This document shows positions 1 to 7,342 of a stretch of DNA of 64,000 nt, in pieces. The stretch covers positions 2,542,001 through 2,606,000 of the forward strand of contig NZ_CP186925.1 in the NCBI RefSeq assembly GCF_049562855.1, written 5' to 3'. The translations under genes and the position numbers were made by a program. Source of the stretch: Ruminococcus_C callidus (GTDB taxonomy: Bacteria; Bacillota; Clostridia; Oscillospirales; Ruminococcaceae). The first letter of the stretch is position 1, and every line of letters begins with the position of its first letter. The notes under the pieces are model-generated. The model was not told where the DNA came from and made no database searches. It saw only the letters and a list, made by a program, of their open reading frames with translations.

Positions 1-77
1 TTTATTATCAAAGCAATACACAAGATGCATATTTTATTAAAATTAATATATAAGATAAACGATATATAGGGTTTCAC

Positions 78-106
78 TTGCAAATTTTATCAATTTGATG
101 TATAAT
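78..106 (+). promoter_or_regulatory. Sigma-A promoter of the WYL gene
   Basis: A TTGCAA -35 box (78-83) and a perfect TATAAT -10 box (101-106) are separated by exactly 17 bases. The start codon lies 38 bases downstream of the -10 box, so this promoter should drive the WYL regulator and possibly the accessory cluster behind it. Confidence 0.8.
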
Positions 107-143
107 ACAGACATAGAACCAACGAATTTGAGGTGAATTGCTT

Positions 144-1163
144 ATGATCGATATGCAGCCGAAGAAGATGATTATACTTGACATCTTGCATATTTTAAAG
201 AAACATTCTGATAAAGATCACAGGTTATCCCAGCACGATTTACAAGAATTATTGGAATCGGAATATGGAATGAAAGTAGACCGCAAAACTATCAGCCGCA
301 ATATTATCAAACTTGTGCAATGCAAATATCCAATCGAATATGGCAGCAACAGCGATGAATCAATATTGACAAATATATATTACGATCACAAGTTCCTAAA
401 CGGCGAACTTCGTCTGCTGATAGATAGTGTCCTGCTGACGGACGGTCTGTCGAAAAAAGATCGTATCAGTTTGATCCGCCGTATTGAGGGACTGTCGAGC
501 AAGTATTTTCATTCTGAAATATCCAAGATCGATATGGATATATACGGCAGGATTGAAAACAGGGAAATCATACTGACACTTGAAGAAATCGGCAGTGCCA
601 TTGCTGAGGGAACACAGGTCACATTTCATTATTCCGACTGTGGTATTGATGGTGAATCGAATATCAGGCGTGACAGTAATGGGAAAGAAAAGCAGTATAC
701 CGTCAATCCCTATCAGATCATATCAAAAAACGGACATTCTTATTTAATCTGCAACCTGCCGGAATACCATGATCTGACACATTTTCGTATTGATCGTATC
801 AAGGACTGCCGTAAAACAGATGTGCTTTCCAGATCACTTCGTATGCTGAAAGGCTTTGAAACAGGTATCAGACTATCGGAGTATATCAAATCACATCCCA
901 ATCTTTGGAGTGGAGTTCCCACACATATTACGTTCCAGTGTAAGCAATATATGATGAACGATGTTGCAGACAGCTTCGGCACTGAACTCAATATAGAAGA
1001 GTTGCCTGATGATATGATGAAAGTACACGTTTATGCAAGCGAATCTGCTATGCTTCACTGGGCGGTGCAGTTTGCTGATGCTGTTGAGGTCTTATCGCCT
1101 GCAAGTTTACGCAAACAGATTGCTGAAACACTGCGAAACGCTCTTGAAAAATATGAAACATAA
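144..1163 (+). CDS. WYL-domain transcriptional regulator
   Basis: Predicted transcription factor of the HTH-11/WYL class. Residues 10-70 form a winged-helix region (a DRKTISRNI recognition segment is visible), and the middle (about 145-225) carries the WYL-type core with NPYQIISKNGHSYLIC and a conserved FRIDRI segment. The C-terminal 80 residues look like the WCX extension. Length (339 aa) fits the family. WYL domains sense nucleic-acid or nucleotide ligands and often control phage-defence or DNA-damage genes. I chose ATG 144 because GAGGTG at 130-135 sits 8 bases upstream; a TTG at 138 would be too close. It is the first gene of a same-strand accessory cluster and is its likely regulator; the ligand is unknown. 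Confidence 0.85.
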   Translation: MIDMQPKKMIILDILHILKKHSDKDHRLSQHDLQELLESEYGMKVDRKTISRNIIKLVQCKYPIEYGSNSDESILTNIYYDHKFLNGELRLLIDSVLLTDGLSKKDRISLIRRIEGLSSKYFHSEISKIDMDIYGRIENREIILTLEEIGSAIAEGTQVTFHYSDCGIDGESNIRRDSNGKEKQYTVNPYQIISKNGHSYLICNLPEYHDLTHFRIDRIKDCRKTDVLSRSLRMLKGFETGIRLSEYIKSHPNLWSGVPTHITFQCKQYMMNDVADSFGTELNIEELPDDMMKVHVYASESAMLHWAVQFADAVEVLSPASLRKQIAETLRNALEKYET

Positions 1164-1312
1164 GTATCCCTTTTTTGGTACATCGACCGTGATATAATAG
1201 AATTACAAACGGAAGGGAACGTTCAGCTGATACCGTCCGTTGGTCGTGTTGCACATTTACGACATCATTCTTTTGTGCAAAAGGGAGAATTTTCGGATTT
1301 TCACCCGAATCT

Positions 1313-1341
1313 TCGGAATTGAGATTTTTGTGTGCTATAAT
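1313..1341 (+). promoter_or_regulatory. Extended -10 promoter of the small Cys-rich gene
   Basis: TGCTATAAT (1333-1341) is an extended -10 element. No good -35 box is present, which is tolerated with a TGn extension. A second TGATATAAT lies at 1190-1198 just after the WYL stop, so this intergenic stretch (1164-1376) may contain two starts. Confidence 0.55.
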
Positions 1342-1376
1342 GGAAACATAAAGAGAAAGAGTGAGGAGGTATGCTT

Positions 1377-1589
1377 ATGTATCAGTACACTTGCGATTCA
1401 AAATATTGTGCCACCTGTTCCTGCTGGTCTGGCGAACGGAAAATCTGCGATCATTTTGGCTCAAGACTTGAGGTCAGCAGTCCAATGACAACAGGCAAGT
1501 GCATGAATCAGAAGTCAGGTGCGTGGCAGCAAACAAGACAGGCAAACGGCGGATGCTCTGCACATGAGAAGTGGGGAGCGTTGAGGTAA
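1377..1589 (+). CDS. Small cysteine-rich protein, function unknown
   Basis: A 70-residue protein with seven cysteines, six of them in two clusters (CDSKYCATCSC near the start, then ERKICDH and later GKCMN, GGCSAH), suggesting a metal or Fe-S binding fold. The start at 1377 is preferred over the in-frame ATG at 1371 because GAGGAGG (1363-1369) is 7 bases from 1377 but only 1 base from 1371. It lies between the WYL regulator and a coiled-coil protein on the same strand. I do not recognise a named family. The good ribosome binding site and own promoter make it a real gene. Confidence 0.65.
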   Translation: MYQYTCDSKYCATCSCWSGERKICDHFGSRLEVSSPMTTGKCMNQKSGAWQQTRQANGGCSAHEKWGALR

Positions 1590-1635
1590 AAACATTTTCA
1601 GTCAAATTATGCTATCTATTAAGGAGAAAATGCTT

Positions 1636-2145
1636 ATGTTAGTAACATCCGCACAGGCAGCAAAATTGCTGCGTCAGTTCAACGATGAACTGAGAGCATT
1701 ACAGCTCAAAGAGGCAAACTCCTGCAGCTTTGTAGCCGCAATTCAGGAGGATGTCGAATCTGTACGTCCTGAGTACAATTTCAAGGAAATGCGTGATGCT
1801 CAGGCAGAGGTTGAGTGTAAGATCCGCAAAGTAAAACACGCAATAAACGTGTTCAACACAACAACGATTATTCCGGATTTTAATATTACGATCGACGAGA
1901 TGCTTGTATATCTTCCTCAGCTTAATGCGAAATGTACGACCCTCTCTAAAATGAGAGATGCAATGCCGAAAGTGCGTGTCAGCTCAGGTTATTCCGGCGG
2001 TGGCAATATCATCGACTATAAATATGCTAATTACGACATCGAAGAAGTCAGCAAGTATTATGCCGAACTTTCCGATACGCTTGCAAAGGCTCAGACAGTG
2101 CTTGATCTGGTTAACAGCACTGTCGAATTCGAGATAAATATCTAA
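1636..2145 (+). CDS. Helical protein, distantly DIP1984/septicolysin-like
   Basis: A 169-residue, mostly helical protein. The pattern of an early helical hairpin, an INxxN-type centre (INVFNTTT, about residues 71-78), a following DEMLVYLPQLN helix, and a last helix ending near VNSTVEFEI recalls the DIP1984/septicolysin family, whose function is not established. The resemblance is by eye and weak. Start 1636 is chosen because AAGGAG (1621-1626) is 9 bases upstream, against 3 bases for ATG 1630. No signal peptide or membrane segment is visible. The 231 bases downstream (2146-2376) hold no clear gene. Confidence 0.6.
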   Translation: MLVTSAQAAKLLRQFNDELRALQLKEANSCSFVAAIQEDVESVRPEYNFKEMRDAQAEVECKIRKVKHAINVFNTTTIIPDFNITIDEMLVYLPQLNAKCTTLSKMRDAMPKVRVSSGYSGGGNIIDYKYANYDIEEVSKYYAELSDTLAKAQTVLDLVNSTVEFEINI

Positions 2146-2376
2146 GACTTATTCCGTTTACAGTTCTCACGCTTCCTTATGAATATGACTTTGTTCGTGT
2201 TCAAGGTTATCGTTGTCCGTTATTATCTTTCTTTATTGGTTTAGGTCAGGGTTCAATGTTTCTGAATTACAATGATAAAAATAATTTGGCTGTGAAAACT
2301 GTAATAAAAACTTTATGTCGGCGGAAGTTCGGTTTCAGGCTGGCATTGAATTTGATTATTTTAAGGAGAAATTCTA

Positions 2377-3129
2377 ATGAAAGAATATGTTAAAATTATA
2401 AAGGCTCTTGAATTACAGCATAATAATCCTCAAACCAAAAAAGGCATTGACAAAACAATGGCAGATTCTGATAACGGCAAGATTCGTTCCATCTCAGAAC
2501 ACGTTGCATGCATGATACTTGCAATGTTAACTGCTAACCGACCTTATGAACCAATCAAACAGCATTTAAGTCAACTTGAGAATATATTCATGAATTATGA
2601 TGCAGACAAACTAATGAATGCCGATCCGGAACAATTGATAAAGTCAGTCAAAAGCATTCGATGTGGTAACATGAGAATCAAGTTTCAAATGTATGCCTTA
2701 AAGCATAACATATCATATTTGCGGCAAATGCAGCAGGAACATGGAAGCATTGATGCCTATTATCATTCAATGACTAAGTATGACTTAGTTAAGACGTTAG
2801 ATAATAATTTAAAAGAAATGAGCGCCACGCTTATTTCTGAATACTTACCGAGTGTAGGTATTGATCTTCCTAAACCGGATAGACATATTCAACGCATACT
2901 TGGCAGCGAGAGACTTGGATTTTCAAGCCGAAAAATGGCATCTATTCAAGAGTGTTATGAGGTTATTCATGATTTTGCAGTTGCAACATCTGAACACGAA
3001 AGGTACATTGACGTTATTTTATGGTCTTATTGTGCGGAAGGTGAAAAGAATATTTGTTGTGCAAGTCCTCGGTGTGAGAAATGTGTAATTAGCGAGTATT
3101 GCAACTACAAAGGAAAAAGTGAAAAATAA
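2377..3129 (+). CDS. HhH-GPD base-excision repair protein (endonuclease III-like)
   Basis: Likely DNA glycosylase/lyase of the endonuclease III superfamily, 250 aa. The C-terminus has a four-cysteine cluster spaced C-x5-C-x2-C-x5-C (within CCASPRCEKCVISEYC), close to the C-x6-C-x2-C-x5-C iron-sulfur loop of endonuclease III. The helix-hairpin-helix/GPD region is at about 150-175, ending LPKPDRHIQRIL, where the Asp matches the catalytic GPD aspartate. The catalytic Lys expected in a bifunctional enzyme is not obvious at SVGIDL, so it may be monofunctional or altered. AAGGAG lies 8 bases before the ATG. It sits in the WYL-NADAR cluster, hinting at handling of modified bases. Confidence 0.75.
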   Translation: MKEYVKIIKALELQHNNPQTKKGIDKTMADSDNGKIRSISEHVACMILAMLTANRPYEPIKQHLSQLENIFMNYDADKLMNADPEQLIKSVKSIRCGNMRIKFQMYALKHNISYLRQMQQEHGSIDAYYHSMTKYDLVKTLDNNLKEMSATLISEYLPSVGIDLPKPDRHIQRILGSERLGFSSRKMASIQECYEVIHDFAVATSEHERYIDVILWSYCAEGEKNICCASPRCEKCVISEYCNYKGKSEK

Positions 3130-3154
3130 ATCAAGCTCTAAGAAATTAAATTTT

Positions 3155-3244
3155 ATGGGAATATTAAACATCCACGGCTACGGCGGTTCACCTCATAACG
3201 CAGCTTATGCCGCATTACAAGCAAATAGAAGAATGATTATTTGA
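3155..3244 (+). pseudogene. 5-prime stub of an alpha/beta-hydrolase-like gene
   Basis: An ATG here opens a 29-codon frame reading MGILNIHGYGGSPHNAAYAA before diverging and stopping. The ILxIHGYGxSPHN start is what one sees at the N-terminus of small alpha/beta hydrolases (oxyanion-hole HG motif). After the TGA another frame still looks coding-like (EKNGFSIQEV), so this is probably a deletion remnant rather than a peptide gene. No strong ribosome binding site precedes it. Confidence 0.45.
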
Positions 3245-3294
3245 AAAGAACGGTTTCTCAATACAAGAAGTCATTATTATAAGGAGTAATTACA

Positions 3295-4467
3295 ATGAAT
3301 CAGATCACAACTTTCAGAGATACATATCGCTTTCTCAAAGATACACATCGCTTTCTCTCCAACTTTTATCAGTATCCGTTCACTTACAAGGGACTTGTGT
3401 ATCCCAATGCAGAGGCAGCATTTCAGGCACAGAAATGTTCTTCGGATGCGGACAGAATCAAATATACACTCCAGAAAAGTCCTGTCGAAGCCGAACGAAT
3501 GGGCAAGAAAGAGCCTAATCTTCCGTCAAACTGGGACGAAATATCCTATGATATCATGTTTGATATTCTTCGTGCAAAGTTTTCCGTACCGGAGTTGGCT
3601 GAAATGTTAGAGTCTACGGGTGACACTTATCTGGAGGAGATCAATAACTGGCATGAAAATCGCTGGGGAAGATGCACCTGTGAAAAATGCAGAGAAAAAG
3701 AGGGCAAGAATTGGCTTGGAGAAATATTGATGCGTGTACGCCATATGAATAGAACCAAATATATGCATATAGAAAACTTAGAAAAAATCACATCACATCT
3801 GAACAGACCTGCTCTCATTGCATTGGCTGCACGTCCGGGTGTGGGAAAAACAACTCTTGCAATGAATATTGCAATTTATGAAGCAGAGCATTACAACAAG
3901 AATGTTGTTTACTTTTCGCTTGAAATGTATGAAAAACAATTATATGTCAATTATAACATACAAGGTAAATCATCCATACGTATTATTGATAATTGTCTTA
4001 ATGATTATCTTACAGTATCACAGATGAAAGAAAAACTGCAAAATCTGGGAAATGTAGATTTAGTCATTATAGATTACTTGCAGTTGATAAAATCTGAATC
4101 CGAACACAAAAAACGGCTTGCTTGGCTCTTTGATATTGGAAGAGAACTGCATGATCTTTCACAGGAACGAAAAATTCCGGTTCTCTTCTTATGTCAACTT
4201 CCCAGAAATATAGACTATCGTACAGATCAACGCCCGTCTATGCAGGATTTTAGAAACTGGATCGGTCTTGAACAACTTGTAGATATTGAGATGCTCCTTT
4301 ATCGGAATTCTTATCCGAAATGCGGTGAACCATTTTACTATCATTACTATCATTTTGATCCCATTATAGAATGCAATATTGCTAAAAACAAATATGGAGA
4401 AACCGAAATAATTCCATTGAACTGCCGACTTGATTTCAAAGTATTACAATCAAATAATGAAGTTTAA
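3295..4467 (+). CDS. NADAR domain fused to a DnaB/RecA-type ATPase
   Basis: A 390-aa two-domain protein. Residues about 18-145 are a NADAR (YbiA-like) domain: FLSNFYQYPF, then YPNAEAAFQAQK and WDEISYDIMFDILRAKF match its conserved blocks. NADAR proteins act on ADP-ribosylated guanosine or riboflavin intermediates. Residues about 165-385 match the C-terminal ATPase of replicative DnaB helicases: Walker A ARPGVGKTTLA, Walker B DLVIIDYLQLI, then a PVLFLCQLPRNID segment and a late AKNKYGET motif. The DnaB N-terminal domain is replaced by NADAR. A 21-bp tandem duplication (DTYRFLK/DTHRFLS) lies at the extreme N-terminus. An AAGGAG site precedes the ATG. The fusion suggests coupling of ADP-ribose removal to DNA unwinding or loading; this is inference. 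Confidence 0.8.
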   Translation: MNQITTFRDTYRFLKDTHRFLSNFYQYPFTYKGLVYPNAEAAFQAQKCSSDADRIKYTLQKSPVEAERMGKKEPNLPSNWDEISYDIMFDILRAKFSVPELAEMLESTGDTYLEEINNWHENRWGRCTCEKCREKEGKNWLGEILMRVRHMNRTKYMHIENLEKITSHLNRPALIALAARPGVGKTTLAMNIAIYEAEHYNKNVVYFSLEMYEKQLYVNYNIQGKSSIRIIDNCLNDYLTVSQMKEKLQNLGNVDLVIIDYLQLIKSESEHKKRLAWLFDIGRELHDLSQERKIPVLFLCQLPRNIDYRTDQRPSMQDFRNWIGLEQLVDIEMLLYRNSYPKCGEPFYYHYYHFDPIIECNIAKNKYGETEIIPLNCRLDFKVLQSNNEV

Positions 4468-4482
4468 TTAGGAGCTGATTAT

Positions 4483-4551
4483 ATGATTTTTATCACAGGC
4501 GATTTGCATGGGTATCATGATATAGCTGTTTTTATAGGTGGTCTATTATGA
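4483..4551 (+). pseudogene. 5-prime stub of a metallophosphoesterase gene
   Basis: A 22-codon frame with a good AGGAG site begins MIFITGDLHGYHDI and then stops. GDLHG is the first metal-binding motif (GDxHG) of calcineurin-type phosphoesterases. The rest of the gene is missing. Its TGA overlaps the ATG of the next gene (ATGA), so it may now serve only as a translated leader. Confidence 0.5.
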
Positions 4552-4808
4552 ATATTTATCCGTACCATTCGGCTTATCCTGCCTATACGGTAAAAGGTAA
4601 TGATATATATGAGTACCATTCAGTTTATCCTGCTTATACGATAAAGGGCAATGAGATATATCCGTACCATTCGGCTTATCCTGCCTATACGGTAAAAGGT
4701 AATGATATATATGAGTACCATTCAGTTTATCCTGCTTATACGATAAAGGGCAATGAGATATATCCGTACCATTCAGCTTATCCTGCATATACAATAAAAG
4801 ATAATTGA
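4548..4808 (+). CDS. Small tandem-repeat protein
   Basis: An 86-residue protein made almost wholly of five 17-residue repeats of the form IYxYHSxYPAYTxKGN. Two variants alternate (PYHSAYPAYTVKGND and EYHSVYPAYTIKGNE), so the true unit is 34 residues. The repeat is aromatic-rich with regular polar turns (KGN), as expected for stacked beta-hairpins. The gene overlaps the preceding phosphoesterase stub by ATGA and has no clear site of its own, so it is probably translated by coupling. The family is not recognised. Confidence 0.6.
   Translation: MNIYPYHSAYPAYTVKGNDIYEYHSVYPAYTIKGNEIYPYHSAYPAYTVKGNDIYEYHSVYPAYTIKGNEIYPYHSAYPAYTIKDN
4554..4805 (+). repeat. 51/102-bp tandem coding repeat
   Basis: Five 51-base units, alternating between two versions so that units 1 and 3 and units 2 and 4 are near-identical at 102-base spacing. 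The last unit is one codon shorter and slightly diverged. The near-identity at the DNA level points to recent duplication or ongoing slippage. Confidence 0.9.
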
Positions 4809-4822
4809 TCGGGGGTCAAAAT

Positions 4823-5791
4823 ATGCAGTATATCAAACGAGGCAGACAGTATACTTTTGATGGTTTTGAAGTCACCAAATTCAACAGCAAAGCCTTTGAT
4901 GCCGCAAAGAAATTTGCTGAGAACGCTGATTCCAAGCCTTTAGCGTTATTCGGCGGTACAGCAACCGGCAAAACGCATCTGCTCTATGCAGTCAAAAACA
5001 TGATTGAGCAGAATGAGCCTAAGTTGACGGTGATCCTCACCACAGCAGCAGAAATGCGAACTTCGCTGGTGAATACTCTTCAAAACGACGGTACAGCGGA
5101 GCAGTTTCGTGAAAAGTATATGCAGGCAGATGTTCTGTTGGTAGACGATATTCAGGAGCTTGCACGTAAGAAAGCGATTCAGAATGAGCTGATTTTGCTT
5201 TTCAATTGGTTCTATGAGTCGGGTAAGCGTTTCATGATGACTTCTTCTAAGAAGGAAGCTAACTGCGGAATGCGTAGCCGGCTGGTCATCCGTTCATTCT
5301 GGGGAGATTTTGCAGTAATTTCTAAGGCATATATCCATGCACAGTTTCCGTCTGATCATGGACGAACCGAAATACGTAACACTCTCTTAGAAAACGGCAA
5401 ATATCTAATTGATGACTTTGAACTCGACAGCTTCAAAACGTATTATAAAAATGTTTGGAAATACTTCAAAAGATACATCGGACTTTTTGATGTGGATCGT
5501 AAAGATATTCAGCTAATAAACAATCTGAATGATATCCTGAACCTATTACTATATGAAACACCTTTAGAGGAACGGGAACGCCAGACTTGTATTTTATTCA
5601 CAAAAGCATTGCTATACACCATATCAACATACGATATTTGTATATTCAGAGGCGGCTTCTACAGCGAAGGCGTTCTTTACATTCCATTGCCGCATCATGC
5701 AGGAACAAGTGATTTAGAAATCAAAATTGATGAGTTTGATGAGGAATTTAATAAATTCTGTGAGGAATATCAGGAATATGAGGATTTCTGA
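4823..5791 (+). CDS. DnaA-like AAA+ ATPase with a novel C-terminal domain
   Basis: A 322-aa protein. Residues about 30-165 resemble the AAA+ core of DnaA/DnaC: Walker A GGTATGKTHLL, Walker B DVLLVDDIQEL, a sensor-1 TSSKK, and a GMRSRLVIRSFWGD stretch corresponding to the arginine-rich DnaA segment before domain IV. The C-terminal half (about 165-322) does not look like DnaA; it is acidic, helical, ends in a run of Glu and Tyr, and matches nothing I know. Start 4823 has GGGGG 7 bases upstream. Following a DnaB-like ATPase gene, this could be a loader-like partner, which is inference. It lacks the DnaA DNA-binding domain, so it is not the chromosomal initiator. Confidence 0.65.
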   Translation: MQYIKRGRQYTFDGFEVTKFNSKAFDAAKKFAENADSKPLALFGGTATGKTHLLYAVKNMIEQNEPKLTVILTTAAEMRTSLVNTLQNDGTAEQFREKYMQADVLLVDDIQELARKKAIQNELILLFNWFYESGKRFMMTSSKKEANCGMRSRLVIRSFWGDFAVISKAYIHAQFPSDHGRTEIRNTLLENGKYLIDDFELDSFKTYYKNVWKYFKRYIGLFDVDRKDIQLINNLNDILNLLLYETPLEERERQTCILFTKALLYTISTYDICIFRGGFYSEGVLYIPLPHHAGTSDLEIKIDEFDEEFNKFCEEYQEYEDF

Positions 5792-5849
5792 AATTTTTAT
5801 CAAAAAGAATAAGAAGAATTGGCGTTTTGATTTATGATCGGAGGTATTG

Positions 5850-6761
5850 ATGAACGTATCTGTTTATTCAAGAGAAGCCATCGAATTCATTATTGCAGCC
5901 GGTAACTTTCCGAAGAATACTGCTGTTATCAGCTTTTACGATCCGGCGATAAAGCGTATCGACGAGGACTACTCCCACGTTGATTACAGCGGTGTCTGCA
6001 ATACAGTTTTTTACAGCGAACTGGACGACCTTGACCTTGATGTACTGAGACGCAAGGGATATACATACGATACTTATTTCCCCGAAGCACCTGATATTGC
6101 CGCCTTCATCTACCGTGCATACGATATTGGTATGAATATCATATGCCAGTGCGAATACGGTCAGAGCAGAAGTGCTGGTTGTGCAGCGGCTATTTTGGAA
6201 TATTTTTATCAAAACGGTATTTCTGTATTTGCAAATTATAATTATTATCCCAATCAGGTTGTGTTCCATAAAATTTATGATGCACTTGTAAAAATAAACC
6301 CTGCATATTGCAATAAATATCATTCAAGCAAATTAAGCACAGGCATTGAAGCTTTGTTACTTAAGCAATCTTTAGAAAAAAATGATTGTTATCATTCATT
6401 GGAAGAAGCATATTTTAGGCTTTGTCATGGTATTGCTAAAGTTAATGTTTCTTTGCATATCGATAATGCAAAGGTTTGTCACGGAAAAAGCATGGGAGAA
6501 CATAATGTTGGTGTGAAAACAATTTTTAAATATTACGACAAAGAGATACCTCTTATTATTTATATGCCTAAAATAATAAAATATATCAAGTCAGATAATC
6601 AGGAGTATTATTTAGGAACAATAGGGGCTTCAATTGCTCGTTTCAGAAGACCTCATGCTTCGGTTTCCTTTGATATACTTGGAATTATGGAACAAGATGA
6701 ATTTAAAAAACCAGTCATAGACAGAGCAATCATTACGAATATCAAAGTGGCACCAAAATGA
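5850..6761 (+). CDS. Protein with N-terminal tyrosine-phosphatase-like domain
   Basis: A 303-aa protein. Its N-terminal half (to about residue 145) has the CX5R phosphatase signature in CEYGQSRSAGCAAAILEY, the P-loop of dual-specificity and tyrosine phosphatases, with acidic residues upstream that could supply the general acid. The C-terminal half (about 150-303) is unrecognised and ends in basic, beta-rich sequence. GGAGG lies just upstream of ATG 5850. It is the last gene of the accessory cluster, and its own phosphatase loop, alongside the phosphoesterase stub and NADAR gene, adds to a theme of removing phosphate or ADP-ribose groups. Substrate unknown. Confidence 0.65.
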   Translation: MNVSVYSREAIEFIIAAGNFPKNTAVISFYDPAIKRIDEDYSHVDYSGVCNTVFYSELDDLDLDVLRRKGYTYDTYFPEAPDIAAFIYRAYDIGMNIICQCEYGQSRSAGCAAAILEYFYQNGISVFANYNYYPNQVVFHKIYDALVKINPAYCNKYHSSKLSTGIEALLLKQSLEKNDCYHSLEEAYFRLCHGIAKVNVSLHIDNAKVCHGKSMGEHNVGVKTIFKYYDKEIPLIIYMPKIIKYIKSDNQEYYLGTIGASIARFRRPHASVSFDILGIMEQDEFKKPVIDRAIITNIKVAPK

Positions 6762-6894
6762 AAGAAACATGGCGGTAACTAATGGTTCAGAAATTTATAA
6801 ATTTTCAGCAGAGATACCCTATATTGACTTATGTGATATTTTGTTTATTATTGTTTCATAAATTCAAACACCAGTTAAACATCAATATCAAACT

Positions 6895-6929
6895 AAAAGT
6901 GCCGTAAACTGCGAATTTACGGCACTTTT
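6895..6929. terminator. Bidirectional terminator hairpin
   Basis: A perfect 14-bp stem (AAAAGTGCCGTAAA at 6895-6908 paired with 6916-6929) with a 7-base loop and flanking A/T runs. It can stop plus-strand transcription from the accessory cluster and minus-strand transcription from the recombinases. The stop codon of the truncated recombinase lies inside it. Confidence 0.8.
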
Positions 6930-7342
6930 GCTGTTGATGTGTTTTCCTTCTCGAAGATGACGCCGATTCCAAGGTCTTTTAATTGCCGCACATACTCCAA
7001 GCAATCCACAGTGTTTCGGGCGAATCTTGATATTGACTTGGTAATCACAATGTCAATTTTCTGCTTTTTACACAGCCGTATCATTTTCAAAAATTCCGGT
7101 CTTTTCTTTGCTTGAGTGCCGGAAATTCCTTCGTCGGCAAATATGCCAGCCAGTGTCCATTCCTTTTTGCGATTGATCAAATCCGTATAATATGCGATCT
7201 GAACCTGGTAGCTGTTTTGCTGCTCCTCCTGTTCCGTCGATACACGACAGTATGCCGCCACTCTAAGCTGATGGTATTTATCCCTGTTTTCCGTAGTTTG
7301 CGGCTTTGCAGGAATTACCCTGACATTGGGCGCTGTGGTCAT
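6917..7342 (-). pseudogene. Truncated serine recombinase (catalytic domain only)
   Basis: The 141 residues hold the resolvase catalytic domain: AAYCRVSTEQ with the nucleophilic Ser, then ADEGISGT, and ITKSISRFARNT with active-site arginines. The frame ends at FEKENTSTAKVP, where an intact large serine recombinase would continue with several hundred more residues (recombinase and zinc-ribbon domains). The start overlaps the end of the previous recombinase by 65 bases. The truncation point lies in the terminator hairpin, implying that a deletion or junction joined this gene to foreign sequence. Confidence 0.8.

Noticed and set aside
4546..4794. 82-codon minus-strand frame through the tandem repeat
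   Set aside because: It is open only because the repeat unit happens to lack stops in that frame; no start signal.
4554..4805. CRISPR-like array
   Set aside because: Units are contiguous, in coding frame, with no unique spacers; no cas genes are in the window.
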